DNA of 54,694 nucleotides from DASPOF01 sp035626155. Lineage in GTDB: Bacteria; Desulfobacterota; Binatia; Binatales; Binataceae. The stretch spans positions 1 to 54,694 of the forward strand of contig DASPOF010000117.1 in NCBI GenBank assembly GCA_035626155.1. The letters are read 5' to 3'. Positions 24,324 through 34,500 of the stretch are shown here, piece by piece. The notes beneath the pieces were generated by a model. That model had not been told where the DNA came from and searched no databases. It saw only the letters and a program-made list of their open reading frames with translations. Both the position numbers and the translations under genes were made by a program. Each line of letters opens with the position of its first letter. Position 1 is the first letter of the stretch.

Positions 24324-25295
24324 ATGCAACCGCGTGTGCTAGTTACAATCCCCCTGCCCGCCTCCGCGCTGAGCCTTCTTGAAAAACACGGTACTGTCAC
24401 GTCCGTGACCGGCTCCCCCGACGACCCACGCTTTGGCGCCGCGCTTGCGGAAGCGGATGGGATTTTGATCAGTCCGCGGATTCGCGTGGACCGCGATTTT
24501 CTAGGCCGCGCGCCGCGGCTTCGCGCCGTCAGCACGTATAGCGTCGGCCTCGACCATATCGATCTTGCCGCCGCGCGGGAGCGTGCAGTCGCGGTCGCGC
24601 ATACGCCCGTGCTCACCGACACGGTCGCCGATCTCACAATCGCGCTCATCCTCGCACTCGCGCGGCGGATGCCGGAGGCGATTCGGATCGGCGCAAGCCC
24701 GAACTGGCAGGCGACTCCGATGGGCATCGATCTGAAGGGCAAGACGCTGCTGATTGTCGGCTTCGGCCGAATCGGACAGGAGGTGGCGCGCCGCGCGCTC
24801 GCCTGCAAGATGAAGATTGCCTACTTCGACCAGCGCGCGCCGGACGTCCCGTTCGAAGCGGCGGTCCGGGTGCCGGAGTTGTCCAAGGGATTGGCCGAGG
24901 CCGACTTCGTCTCGCTGAACGTCGACCTCAATGCGAGCACGCGACACCTGATCGGGCGCGAGGCTCTCGCGTGCATGAAGCCAACCGCCTTCCTCGTGAA
25001 CACGTCGCGCGGCGCGGTGGTCGATCAGAAAGCGCTGACCGAGGCGTTGCGCGAGGGACGCATTGCCGGCGCCGCACTCGACGTCCTGGAACAGGAGCCG
25101 CCAGATGCGAGCGATCCGCTGCTCCGGATGTCCAACGTGATCGTCGTCCCGCACATCGGCTCCGCGACCGTCGAGACCCGGCAAGCGATGCTCGATTGTG
25201 CGCTCGACAACCTCATCACCTGCCTCAAGGGCGAGCCTTGCCGGTTCGCCGTGACTCCGCAGCCGACCCCGGCGCGCAGTGCGCCCAAGGAGTGA
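24324..25295 (+). CDS. D-isomer-specific 2-hydroxyacid dehydrogenase
   Basis: 323 residues from ATG 24324, 11 nt after the aldolase stop; the frame extends upstream into the aldolase gene without homology. A Rossmann NAD(P) domain is marked by LLIVGFGRIGQEVARRAL (~140). Catalytic motifs are LVNTSRGAVVDQKAL (Arg), LDVLEQEPP (Glu) and VPHIGSATVETR (His), in the order of glyoxylate/hydroxypyruvate reductases. Reaction: reversible reduction of a 2-oxo acid to a D-2-hydroxy acid. Its place between an aldolase and an RraA-type lyase suggests handling the oxo-acid product, for example glyoxylate, hydroxypyruvate or tartronate semialdehyde; that is inference. Confidence 0.94.
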   Translation: MQPRVLVTIPLPASALSLLEKHGTVTSVTGSPDDPRFGAALAEADGILISPRIRVDRDFLGRAPRLRAVSTYSVGLDHIDLAAARERAVAVAHTPVLTDTVADLTIALILALARRMPEAIRIGASPNWQATPMGIDLKGKTLLIVGFGRIGQEVARRALACKMKIAYFDQRAPDVPFEAAVRVPELSKGLAEADFVSLNVDLNASTRHLIGREALACMKPTAFLVNTSRGAVVDQKALTEALREGRIAGAALDVLEQEPPDASDPLLRMSNVIVVPHIGSATVETRQAMLDCALDNLITCLKGEPCRFAVTPQPTPARSAPKE

Positions 25296-25297
25296 GT

Positions 25298-26008
25298 ATG
25301 AGCGATAAAAATGCGCCGGCAGCGCCGCTCGATCCCGCGATTCTCGCGGAACTGGCGGGCTTCACTACGCCGTCGGTCGCCAACGGCGTCGAGACTTTCA
25401 ACGTGCGGCCGCGCGACGAAGGATTCATGGACGGCACCGTGCGCTGCATCTTCCCGAACCTCCCCACGATGGTCGGCTATGCGGTAACCGCGCGCATCCA
25501 CGCCGCCTCGCAGGGCGACCGTGTCGCTCCGGCGGAACTGTGGAAGCACGCCGTCTCGATGCCGACGCCGCGAATCGTCGTGATCGAGGACCTCGACGAT
25601 CCTCCCGGAGTCGGGAGTTTCTGGGGCGAGGTCAATGCAAACGTCTTCCGGGCGCTGGGATGCATCGGTGTGGTCACCAATGGCGGAGTGCGCGACTTGC
25701 GCGAGATGGAGGCGCTCGGCTTCCATGCATTCGCGGGATCGATCTGCGTATCGCACGCCTACGTGCGGGTGGTCGAGGTCGGCATTCCGGTCAAGGTCGG
25801 CGGGCTGACCGTGCGGCCGGGCGAACTGTTGCATGGAGATCGCCACGGCGTGATGAACGTGCCGGTGGAGATCGCGCGAGAGTTGCCTGCCGCGATTCGC
25901 GGCGTGGAAGCCGACGAGCGTGTACTGATCGGCTACTGCCAATCGCGCGAGTTCAATCTCGATGGGCTGATCGCGCTCCGCAGCCAGCCCGGCGGCGTCC
26001 GCCGTTGA
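25298..26008 (+). CDS. RraA-family lyase (HMG/CHA aldolase-like)
   Basis: 236 residues from ATG 25298, two bases after the upstream stop, with AAGGAG 5 nt before it. A longer reading frame begins at 24971 inside the dehydrogenase gene but only the part from MSDKNAP is homologous. Motifs: FTTPSVANGVETFNVRP, VVIEDLDDPPGVGSFWGEVNANVFRALGCIGVVTNGGVRDLREM (metal and substrate loop G-x-x-x-E plus NGGVRD), and HGDRHGVMNVP. Members include 4-hydroxy-4-methyl-2-oxoglutarate aldolase/oxaloacetate decarboxylase and the RNase E inhibitor RraA. The neighbours favour a metabolic lyase over an RNase regulator. Confidence 0.9.
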   Translation: MSDKNAPAAPLDPAILAELAGFTTPSVANGVETFNVRPRDEGFMDGTVRCIFPNLPTMVGYAVTARIHAASQGDRVAPAELWKHAVSMPTPRIVVIEDLDDPPGVGSFWGEVNANVFRALGCIGVVTNGGVRDLREMEALGFHAFAGSICVSHAYVRVVEVGIPVKVGGLTVRPGELLHGDRHGVMNVPVEIARELPAAIRGVEADERVLIGYCQSREFNLDGLIALRSQPGGVRR

Positions 26009-26148
26009 ATCGCGCGCGACATCGGCGCCGCCCGCTGGCCGCGGTTTACCGGCCGGCATCTTCGGTGGTAGTGACCGGTTTTGAACCTCTATCGATTCGG
26101 GCATTGCGTAGCCCAGGCTGTCTAACTCGACGATAACGGAGTCGGCCC

Positions 26149-26904
26149 ATGGCATATCGAGGCATTCAGGCGGAGATGGTTTCGTTCAAGGGCTTCAATG
26201 GCGAACGCGGTGAGGCGTACCGCGCCCATCCGACCGCTGCGGGGCGTTATCCGGGCATCGTTGTGATTCATCACTTCCCCGGTTGGGACGAGTGGACGAT
26301 GGAGGTGGCGCGCAGATTCGCTCATCACGGGTACGATGCGATTGCGCCCAACCTGTATTTCCGCCTCGGTGACGGCGCATCGCCGGAAGTCGTCGCGCGC
26401 GCACGCGCGGCAGGCGGCATGCCCGACGACCAGGTGATGGGGGATGTCACGGGGGCTGCCGAGTTTCTGCGCGCGCAACCGAACTGCAACGGCCGGGTCG
26501 GCGTGATCGGCTTCTGCTCGGGCGGACGGCAGGCATATCTGGCCGCATGCCGGGTCACGAATATCGATGCGGCGGTCGATTGCTGGGGCGGCGGTGTTAT
26601 CGTGGACGATCCTTCCAAGCTGCCAAGCACGCAGCCGGTCGCACCTATCGATCTGACGCAGGCGATGCGCTGCCCGATTCTCGGCCTGTTCGGCAACGAA
26701 GACAGCAACCCATCACCGGACCATGTGAACCGCACAGAGGCGGCCCTCAAGCAGTTCGGAAAGAATTACCAATTTCATCGCTACGACGGCGCGGGGCACG
26801 GATTCTTCGCCTGGAGCCGGGCGAGCTATCGGCCGGAGCAGGCAGAGGACGGTTGGCAGAAGGTCTTTGCCTTCTTCGAAAAATTCCTGGCAGGTCCGGC
26901 CTAG
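26149..26904 (+). CDS. Dienelactone hydrolase family protein
   Basis: 251 residues with the alpha/beta-hydrolase fold of dienelactone hydrolases: IVVIHHFPGWDEWTMEVARRFAHHGYDAIAPNLYFR, GRVGVIGFCSGGRQAYLAA with the nucleophile C123, an acid near LFGNEDSNP (~186) and the His in YDGAGHGFF (~223). The Cys nucleophile is typical of the true dienelactone hydrolase group, acting on muconolactone-type esters in aromatic ring-cleavage routes, but the family is broad. It lies 140 bp after the RraA-family gene on the same strand and converges with the sedolisin gene. Confidence 0.93.
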   Translation: MAYRGIQAEMVSFKGFNGERGEAYRAHPTAAGRYPGIVVIHHFPGWDEWTMEVARRFAHHGYDAIAPNLYFRLGDGASPEVVARARAAGGMPDDQVMGDVTGAAEFLRAQPNCNGRVGVIGFCSGGRQAYLAACRVTNIDAAVDCWGGGVIVDDPSKLPSTQPVAPIDLTQAMRCPILGLFGNEDSNPSPDHVNRTEAALKQFGKNYQFHRYDGAGHGFFAWSRASYRPEQAEDGWQKVFAFFEKFLAGPA

Positions 26905-26965
26905 CAGGATGCGCCGGCCCAAAACGGGATGAGGCGCGATTGAGCGCGCACGGCGGACGGTCTCG

Positions 26966-29482
26966 CTACTTGCCGGTACAACTCAGCGTGACGTACTGCC
27001 GCGCGCCGGTCGCGTTGTCATCGATCGTGAGCGACCCTCCATAGAGAGTCTTGTCCGTCGGGGTGCACGTGACTTTGACTTTGCAGCTCTTTCCCGGTTC
27101 GAGTGTCGTGTTGCACTCGCTCGTTACCGCAAACACGGGCGTCGGCGCCGCGGACTCCGTCTCGACTATTACCGGCAATGCCTTCCTACCCGTGCCGGCA
27201 TTCTTGATCGTCACCGTGACCGGCTTGCTTGGCGTATTCTGCGGGACTTTCCCGAAGTTGAACTTCGTGGGAGAGACCTTGAGCTTCTCGCTTACCGGCG
27301 TCGGTGTCGCCGAGGGCGTCGCGCTTGCGGTGCCGACCGGCGTCGCGCCCGCGGCCATCACGAGGTTGTACGCATTGACGGTTCCGATGCCCGTCGCAAA
27401 GTCCCAGCCCATGGTCGCTGGATACGCAGGCTGATACGAACTGGTGGACGTTGAAAGCACACCGAAGTCGCGCTTGGGCACTCCGTCGCTGAAACAGTTG
27501 GGTTTGCCCACAACGCAGGGTTGGTCGATGTCGCCCTCGGTTACGTCGTAGAAGATGCATGAACTGTCCACAGCGTTTCCGAGCGTTGAATCGCACGACG
27601 CGCTCCCGGTCACGCCATATTCGGTTTGGGCGAGTGAGTAATAAAGAGGATTTGGATTGCCCTGACGGCTTCCCGTGCTTTGATTTGCCAGCGACTGAAT
27701 ACCGGCCATTATCGGCGCGGAGAATGAGGTTCCGCCGGCGCCGGACCATGTATAGGGTGCGCCGGCGCAGGATGCTCCGCCATCGCCTGCCGCCGGGTCT
27801 GAGTAGCACACTACATAGTAATGGCCCCATACTCCATTCCCGGCGAACAACGAGACGTCGGGAAGGTCGCGCACTCCGTCGCTCGGATTGCCCAGCACCG
27901 ACTGCCACGAAGGTTTGGGATATCCGGCGCAGCTCCCGCTGACGGTGCCGCTGATGGACGGCGATCCCGTCGCGCAGCGGCTTGGACCGCCGCTGCCACC
28001 GGTGACACCCAGGTATGATTTTCCGACGCTGGGGTCGTTGCAAAAGCCGCTCGCCCCGTAGGTCACTTCCGACGGACCATAAACGAATTGGGCGATCAGC
28101 ACACTCGCACACGAGTCATTCCATGGGATTTCCGGAACGTAGGAGAGCGCCGATCCGTAGTTGGCCCCGTTTGATGCGCTCCAATAAGTGCTATTGGCAT
28201 TGGAATAGGTGTCGCTGAAATCAGTACCGCCCACCGCGACGTCGTAGGGCGTGGACGCGAATCCGTTGACGGTAATGCCGTCGCTTGCCGCTTTCGCGCC
28301 GTCATCAGAGGTTGCTGCGCCGTTATCGCCCGCCGCCACGAAAACGGAAACGCCCTCTGTGGCTGCCGTCTGATATAAGGAATTGACATACGCATTGCCC
28401 GCGGCGCCAAGGTGCGGCTCGGACTCGAGGTAGCTGATACTGACGATGGCTGGCGGCGCTTCGCTGCTGAGCAGGTTCGTTAGAGCAATGAATCCGCCGA
28501 AAGTGGAGGCGGTGTCCGCGCACGAAGCAACCTCGATCGTCGCACTGGGCGCCGCGGCGCTCGCCCATTCGGCGTCAATCGCGCCTTCGCCGTCATCGGA
28601 ATTCACCCCGGGGGAGCTGCATCCGCCCGGATGAACCTGCGTCAGAGAACCCTCGGGGTAGGCGTCTGCCAGGCCAAACGTGGAACGGAACTTGTTCCAG
28701 TCGACTGGGTAATTATAGAGATTGCTGTCTTCGATCACGACCACGGTCTGGCCCTGGCCGGAAATACCCGCGGAAAAAAGCGGATTGAGATTGTAAATCG
28801 TGGCCAGGTCCGCCGGTACCATCAGATACTCGGGTTGTCCCTCGCCGCTAACCGTGTAAGCGGGACGCGCCACGTTCGTCGCGCGCGGCCGGAAGTCGTG
28901 CAACGACACCACGCCGACGACCGCCGGCGCAAACGCGGCGAGAATCTGCGGATCGCTCATGTTGGCGATGTGCCTCGTGCCGCTCACATCGAGCCGGTGA
29001 ATCCCGGTGTGGAAGGCCTCGCGCACCTGCCCCGCGGTGCCGGAAAAATCAATCACCATCCCGTTGGGATAGACCGCGTTGACGGCGAACCCGTGCGATT
29101 TGAGCCAGCCCGTGATCGCGGCCATGTCCGCCTGCGCCAGACCGTAGCGATCTCCAATCTCCCGTGCGGTCAACCAGTGATGGTAGTTCGGCGATTTGGG
29201 GTCGGTGAGTTGGCCTATGAACTCTTCGATCGCGTGCTCGCGCTCGGGAGAGCGTCGCAACTGCAGGAACATATGCTCCATCCGGAAGCCGTCGGCGACC
29301 GGGCCGCGATCGTTGCGCGCGTTCGCTTCGGGACGCGTATTGCCCTCAAGAGTGACCAGGTTGGTCTCGTCGATTGCCTCGGTGATGAGCGCAGGCGGTT
29401 GCGCGGCGCTCTGCGCGAAACCGATTGATAGCGACAGGGCCAGCAGCACGCCAGCCATGGCGTAAGTCTTCGCAATGATCAT
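26966..29482 (-). CDS. Secreted S53 peptidase (sedolisin/pro-kumamolisin) with C-terminal ASH-type domain
   Basis: 838 residues from ATG 29482; GTG at 29494 is possible, but GAGG sits 6 nt before the ATG. Signal peptide (GVLLALSLSIGFAQS), then the pro-kumamolisin activation domain (~50-190; FIGQLTDPKSPNYHHWLTAREIGDRYGLA). Catalytic domain: E-G-A-I-D (Glu/Asp pair), VAAGDNGA (oxyanion Asp), GGTSFSAPIMAG (catalytic Ser), and the Ca2+ site including DVTEGD and MGWDFATGIGTVNAYN. A Thr/Pro linker (PTP repeats, ~730-750) leads to a choice-of-anchor-D/ASH-like beta domain (KLKVSPTKFNFGKVP). Acid-active endopeptidases are typical. The same C-terminal domain occurs in the SBBP protein at 31.6-36.5 kb. 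Confidence 0.93.
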   Translation of the reverse strand: MIIAKTYAMAGVLLALSLSIGFAQSAAQPPALITEAIDETNLVTLEGNTRPEANARNDRGPVADGFRMEHMFLQLRRSPEREHAIEEFIGQLTDPKSPNYHHWLTAREIGDRYGLAQADMAAITGWLKSHGFAVNAVYPNGMVIDFSGTAGQVREAFHTGIHRLDVSGTRHIANMSDPQILAAFAPAVVGVVSLHDFRPRATNVARPAYTVSGEGQPEYLMVPADLATIYNLNPLFSAGISGQGQTVVVIEDSNLYNYPVDWNKFRSTFGLADAYPEGSLTQVHPGGCSSPGVNSDDGEGAIDAEWASAAAPSATIEVASCADTASTFGGFIALTNLLSSEAPPAIVSISYLESEPHLGAAGNAYVNSLYQTAATEGVSVFVAAGDNGAATSDDGAKAASDGITVNGFASTPYDVAVGGTDFSDTYSNANSTYWSASNGANYGSALSYVPEIPWNDSCASVLIAQFVYGPSEVTYGASGFCNDPSVGKSYLGVTGGSGGPSRCATGSPSISGTVSGSCAGYPKPSWQSVLGNPSDGVRDLPDVSLFAGNGVWGHYYVVCYSDPAAGDGGASCAGAPYTWSGAGGTSFSAPIMAGIQSLANQSTGSRQGNPNPLYYSLAQTEYGVTGSASCDSTLGNAVDSSCIFYDVTEGDIDQPCVVGKPNCFSDGVPKRDFGVLSTSTSSYQPAYPATMGWDFATGIGTVNAYNLVMAAGATPVGTASATPSATPTPVSEKLKVSPTKFNFGKVPQNTPSKPVTVTIKNAGTGRKALPVIVETESAAPTPVFAVTSECNTTLEPGKSCKVKVTCTPTDKTLYGGSLTIDDNATGARQYVTLSCTGK

Positions 29483-29668
29483 CGCCTTCCTCACCGATCG
29501 ACGATGCGGGCAGCCCGTAAATTATTGCTGCGCTGCCGGCCGTCTCGTACGTCATCAGGATAGTACGTCGCGCACATCCGAACGATACGCCGCGCTTTCA
29601 GGGCAGACGGCTTAGGGTCCGGTATCTGGGCCCAAGGCGCGAGGGTCGGATTCTCTGCGGAAGCAGAC

Positions 29669-29700
29669 AGGGCGCGCGCAGATCGATCTGCGCGCGCCCT
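29669..29700. terminator. 32-bp perfect palindrome downstream of an exported-protein gene
   Basis: AGGGCGCGCGCAGATC is followed directly by its exact reverse complement. It begins 16 bp after the stop of the gene at 29716-30252 (minus strand). The very GC-rich 16-bp stem would end or stabilise that transcript, though no U-run follows. The remaining sequence up to the sedolisin start holds only that gene's leader. Confidence 0.55.
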
Positions 29701-29715
29701 CAAACGGTGGGATGC

Positions 29716-30252
29716 TTATGGATTTTCGGGGACCTGGAGGGCGCGGTGTATCTGATCGCGCGGCACCTCCTCGCCGATCTCAAGATCGTTGATCACGGCA
29801 TTGGTCTTTTGCCTCTGTACCGCGAAATCCTGGGCTAACACCGGATCGACGGTGTAATCTCGAATGCCGCGATCATCGAGTTGGCGGGCCTCCTTGAGTT
29901 TCGTGATGAGCCCGGCGACTTGCTCGGGTGTGCGCGGTTCGCGGGGCACTGCAAGTGCGTCTTCGATGTTCTCTCGCGGGACGCTGAAGCCATGCTCCAG
30001 CTCTTTGCTCACCAGTTCGGCCTTCTTAGCCTGCACAAAGTAGTCTGCGCGGTCTACCGGGCCGATCTTCGTATCAGACGCCTTGTTGTAATCCGTTTGC
30101 TGCGCTCCACGAAGCTGCTCGAGCGCTTGCGCGCGCTCGCTCGCCGAGAACGCCTGCTCACCCTGTGCGCACGCCGAGGCAATCATCACTATAACGCCGA
30201 GGAGCGCGCACAGCGCGACTCTGACGAAATTCATACTCCGCACAGTTCCCAT
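29716..30252 (-). CDS. Exported protein with internal 62-residue duplication, unknown function
   Basis: 178 residues; signal or lipoprotein-type N-terminus (ALCALLGVIVMIASACAQ). The rest is two copies of one unit: residues ~45-106 and ~117-178. The last 36 residues of each copy align without gaps with 16 identities, sharing V-Q, K, V, L-E-G, V-P-R, I, A-L, V-P and a final P (repeat cores SVPRENIEDALAVP and EVPRDQIHRALQVP). Predicted mainly helical and charged. A perfect AAGGAGGT 8 nt before the ATG supports the start and good expression. No family recognised. A strong palindrome follows the stop. Confidence 0.75.
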   Translation of the reverse strand: MGTVRSMNFVRVALCALLGVIVMIASACAQGEQAFSASERAQALEQLRGAQQTDYNKASDTKIGPVDRADYFVQAKKAELVSKELEHGFSVPRENIEDALAVPREPRTPEQVAGLITKLKEARQLDDRGIRDYTVDPVLAQDFAVQRQKTNAVINDLEIGEEVPRDQIHRALQVPENP

Positions 30253-30459
30253 TTTCCCGTACCTCCTTCAAAAACAGCTCTGCAATCCTTCGCTCGGCAC
30301 AAAATGCCGAGCCGTTCAGTCCTTGCTCGTTCCATCGTTCGGATAAGGCACCTTGCTTCAGCCGCATCGCAGCGAGCTCCGATGTCGTCCAAAATCCCAC
30401 GCCCCGCGGGAGCGCTTCAGCGCCCGCAGGGAGGCAACTCGAACGCGAAATTTTTTGAA

Positions 30460-30846
30460 CTAAGCGAGCGGGTCGGCGGCGCCGGCGCGTGTCTTGCCGA
30501 GTTTCAGACGGCGCAGCCATCGCGTGATCGCGACCGGCGGCACCGTAACCTCGGTCGTTACGGCTGGCGTCGTTGGAATCGCAAGCAGGTCTCGTACGGA
30601 TGCGGTGGGCTCAGCCTCCAGGCGCGCGGCATCATCGGCGGGCTGCACTTTCGGCGCCGCGATTGAGGTCTCCCTCTCTACGATTCGGCGCACTACCGGA
30701 CTGCGGAAGTGCTCGTCGTAACGATGCGCCGGACGGCTGGCGAACGACACCAGCATCGCGACTGTGATCGCGCACGCTGCGATGCGAAGTACATCGGAGA
30801 ACACGCGCATAGCGGATTTCAGCAGTCGCATCATCTCTACTTTCAC
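30460..30846 (-). CDS. Small membrane-anchored protein, unknown
   Basis: 128 residues starting at GTG 30846 with GGGAG 6 nt upstream (ATG at 30834 is the alternative). One membrane helix at ~20-40 (VLRIAACAITVAMLVSFAS) is followed by a polar, Ala/Pro/Thr-rich tail ending in a basic RWLRRLKLGKTRAG segment. Nothing diagnostic is visible. It is bordered upstream by an IS1380-type transposase remnant, so its 5' region may be disturbed. It could be co-transcribed with the duplicated-domain protein 207 bp downstream. Confidence 0.5.
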   Translation of the reverse strand: MKVEMMRLLKSAMRVFSDVLRIAACAITVAMLVSFASRPAHRYDEHFRSPVVRRIVERETSIAAPKVQPADDAARLEAEPTASVRDLLAIPTTPAVTTEVTVPPVAITRWLRRLKLGKTRAGAADPLA

Positions 30847-30902
30847 GCGTACTCCCGGCTACACTTCGATTCAAGAGCCCCTGTTGCTCGCGGCCATTCT
30901 TG

Positions 30903-31352
30903 CTGGCGCGGCGGGTGGTGGCCAAGGTGGAGTTCCACTTCGGCGAATTGTTCCCCCGCGTGGGCTTCATCGTGACCAATCTTGGAGCTTCAAGTCGGGC
31001 GGTGGTGCGGTTCTACAACAAGCGCGGTACGGCCGAACTATAGAACAAGGAAGGCAAGCACGCCGTGAAGATGACGCGGCTGAGTTGCCACCGCTTCCGG
31101 GCTAAAGAGGTGCGGCTATGGCTGAGCCTTATCGCGTACAACCTCGGCAACCTGTGGCGGCGGCTGGCGCTTCCGACGAGGATCGACAGTTGGACGCTGG
31201 CCAGCTTGCAGCAGCGGTTGGTGAAAACCGTTGGGCGGTTGATAAAGCACGCCCGCTACTACTGGTTGCTGCTAGCGGAGAGTCACCTAACGCAGCGGTT
31301 GTTTGCCGGCAGCGCCGCGATCTTACGCAGCATGCCGGCCCCGGCGGGATAA
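30903..31352 (+). pseudogene. IS1380-family transposase remnant (C-terminal part, internal TAG)
   Basis: One frame reads RVVAKVEFHFGELFPRVGFIVTNLG, then VVRFYNKRGTAEL-stop-NKEGK, then MTRLSCHRFRAKEVRLWLSLIAYNLGNLWRRLALP and an HARYYWLLLAES tail. This is the C-terminal third of IS1380-type transposases, where the segment normally reads ...RGTAEQWIKEGK. The TAG at 31041-31043 replaces conserved residues, and the N-terminal catalytic part is missing. It is dead, old insertion debris between the two gene groups. No terminal repeats could be assigned. Confidence 0.8.
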
Positions 31353-31585
31353 GGCGAGCGCAGAGCGGAGCGGATTTCGATGACCACGTTGGAGCAGCGG
31401 CAGGAGTGTCTGCGCAACCACTCTGAAAACGGCCCATTTCCGGGCGTTGGATGCCCGCCGGAAGCGAAATCGGCCCTTTCCGGCGACTCTGGTAACACCG
31501 TGTGGCAGAACCGCCGTCGAACCTGTCAAACCTTGCTGGGGAAGGCCGTGCGGTCTATAAGGCGAGTTGGTACCGGAGAGTCAAA

Positions 31586-34500
31586 ATGGAAATTCCGGTT
31601 AGTGCGTTTCGCCTAGCGGCGCGAATAATCGTCCTCAGTATAGCGGTAATGATGGCGGTGTTGCCGACCGCGGTGAATGTCGGTTTCGCAAACGCCTCTG
31701 CCGTTCGAGACTGGAAAACACTCGATGAACCCCTCGCCGAACTGCCGGCGTCTTTCGTTGACCTCACGCAGGGCACAGCCCGTTCCCACACGGCAACCGA
31801 AACGATCCAGGTGAGGGCTGATGTGCCCGCCGATGTAGGATCCGCCGTTGCCCCCAAGGCGGGAATTATTAATGTCGCTCCCTCTCCGCACACCTTCCAG
31901 AAATTTGACTACCTGAAATCGCTGGAGAATCAGGGCGTCAGCTTCATTGAGAATCGGGGTCAGGCACCGCCGGAGATCAAGCTCTATGCGCGTAATGGCG
32001 GCAGAACGCTCTGGCTTACCCGCGACAGGATGGCATTCGATCTGGTGCGGCCCAAGGACGGTGCAGCGGTCGTTGCGCAAAAAGCCGCAGTGCACGGGAT
32101 CCCTGCCATGGAGCGACCGAAGCCGGGAGCGTTCGAGCGGACGATGTTTTCAGAGCGGCTTGCGGGGGCGAATCCGAATCTGAAACTAGAGCCGGATCAG
32201 CGGCAGACGGGTACCTTCAACTACCTGACGGGCAGCGATCGCTCCCGCTGGCATACCGGCGCGCACAGCTACCGGTTAGTCACTTACCGCGATGCATGGA
32301 AAGGTGTCGATCTGCGACTGTATGGAATCGGGCGCGATTTAGAGCAGGAGTTCGTAGTCAAGCCCGGCGCCGATCCGTGCGAAATCCGGCTTGCGCTCGA
32401 AGGCGCCCGCGGCCTGTCTATCGACCGCGACGGCTCGCTGGTGATTCATACCGCGTTCGGCGACCTGCGGCAGAAAAAGCCTCTCGCCTACCAGAATGAA
32501 AACAACCGGCGCGTCGCCGTCCCGGTGAGCTTCCGCATTGCGGATCATCGCAGCTTCTCCTTTAATATCGCCAAATACGATTGCGCGCGGCCGTTGGTGA
32601 TCGATCCCGTACTGCTCTACTCGACATATTTGGGCGGCGTGCATACCGATCTCGGTTATGCAATTGCGGTCGGCCCAAACAGTAACGCCTATGTAACCGG
32701 ATTTACGGCATCCGAAGACTTTCCAGTCAGCGCCAACGCCTATCAGCCCCGGCGCAAAAACATCGGCTTCTACGTTTACAATGCTTTCGTCACTGAGTTC
32801 AGCGCTGCCGGAGCCATGATCTATTCCACCTTCATCGGCGGCTCAACATTCGATTACGCCCATGCGATCGCGATTGACGCCTCGGGCCAGGCGGTAATCG
32901 CGGGCGAACCGGCTTCCAGCGACTACCCCGTGACCACGAAAGCCGAGCAGTCCAGTCTCGGCGGTGTGAGCAACGGCTTCATCAGCAAGCTGAGCGCCGA
33001 CGGTTCAGAGCTTGTGTTTTCCACTTTTCTCGGCGGCAGCGGCGACGACCGGGCCTTCGGCTTGGCCCTCGACTCCTCGGGCAACGTATATGTCGCCGGG
33101 CTCACCGGTTCGAGCAATTTTCCGGTGACGAGCGGAGCTTTTCAAACCGTATTCAAAGGCGGCGGCGGGTACGGCGGCATGCCCGACGGTTACTCCCCGC
33201 CGGCTAGCACCGACGGATTTGTCAGCAAACTGAGCGCCGACGGTTCGACGCTAATCTATTCAACTTATTTCGGCGGATCCGCTTTTGACTGGATTTTCGG
33301 AATCGCCGTCGACAGCACGGGCGATGCGTATGTGACCGGATTCACCGGTTCAGCCGATCTGCCCACGCTCAACGCAGCGCAGCCCGGTTTCGGCGCCGGC
33401 AGCAGCAAAGCCTTCATCAGCAAATTTAATTCCGCCGGCGCGCAACTGGTCTATTCGACTTTCCTGGGCGGCTCTGGCCATGACGGCGGGCAGGCGATAG
33501 TGCTGGATGCAGCCAATGAAGCGATCGTCACCGGCTACACTACGTCCGCCGATTTTCCCACGACTGCCGAGTCCTTCCAGACAAAGTATACCGGAAGTGG
33601 GTCCGATTCGTTCGTAACCAAACTGAGCGCAGATGGTTCCAAATTAGCGTCTTCGACCTTCCTCGGCGGCAGCGCCTACGAGCTGCCATTTGGCGAGGCA
33701 ATTGATGCACACGGCGACTTGTTCGTCTCCGGGTATACCAGTTCCACCGATTTTCCGACCACCCCCAATGCCCCGATACCGGGGGCGCCGGCCGTCGGCG
33801 CCGGCTATGTGAGCGAGCTCTCGCCGGATCTGTCGACGCTAATGTTCTCGACCTACCTGGGCGGTTCGACTAACACCAACGCTGTTGGCGTGGCGGTGGA
33901 TGGGCAGGGAAACATTTATGCGACCGGCCTGACCGGTTCCGTGGATTTCCCAGTCACCGCCAATGCGTTCCAGAGCCAGTACGCGGGCGAAACCGACGCT
34001 TTCGTCACGGCGATCGGCAATGGCTCGCTGGCGTCGATAACGCCGTCATCCGGCGGCAACGCCGGCTCGGTGACTGCGATCATCAGTGGCACTGGATTTC
34101 AGAGCGGCGCCACGGCAGCTTTGGTCAGCGGCGCCATCTCGATCGCAGCGGAGCAACTGTCGGTTTCCGCCGATGGATCCGAAGTCGCGGCGATCTTCGA
34201 ACTCAGCGGCGCCACGCCCGGCACATATGACGTCAAGGTCGCCAATCCGGGAGGCGGCACGTTCGATCTCCCAGGCGGATTTACAGTTGCCGAGGGCGGC
34301 GGCGCGAACGTGTCCGTGAATTTGGTTGGACGCTCCGTCGTGCGCAACAACTCTCCCTCCAACTTCTTCGTCAACGTCACCAACTCGGGCAACGATGACG
34401 CCTACGGCGTGCTGGTGACGTTCATTGTTTCTTCAAGCGTGACTGTGCAACCGGGATTCCCCATCCAGCCGCCACTCGACCTTTCAGGCGGCGTTACCGC

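Noticed and set aside
31400..31585. Possible c-di-GMP or other riboswitch upstream of the SBBP gene
   Set aside because: Looked for GEMM-type conserved segments (GCACAGGGCAAACC and AAGCC...) and found none; only unremarkable short stems.
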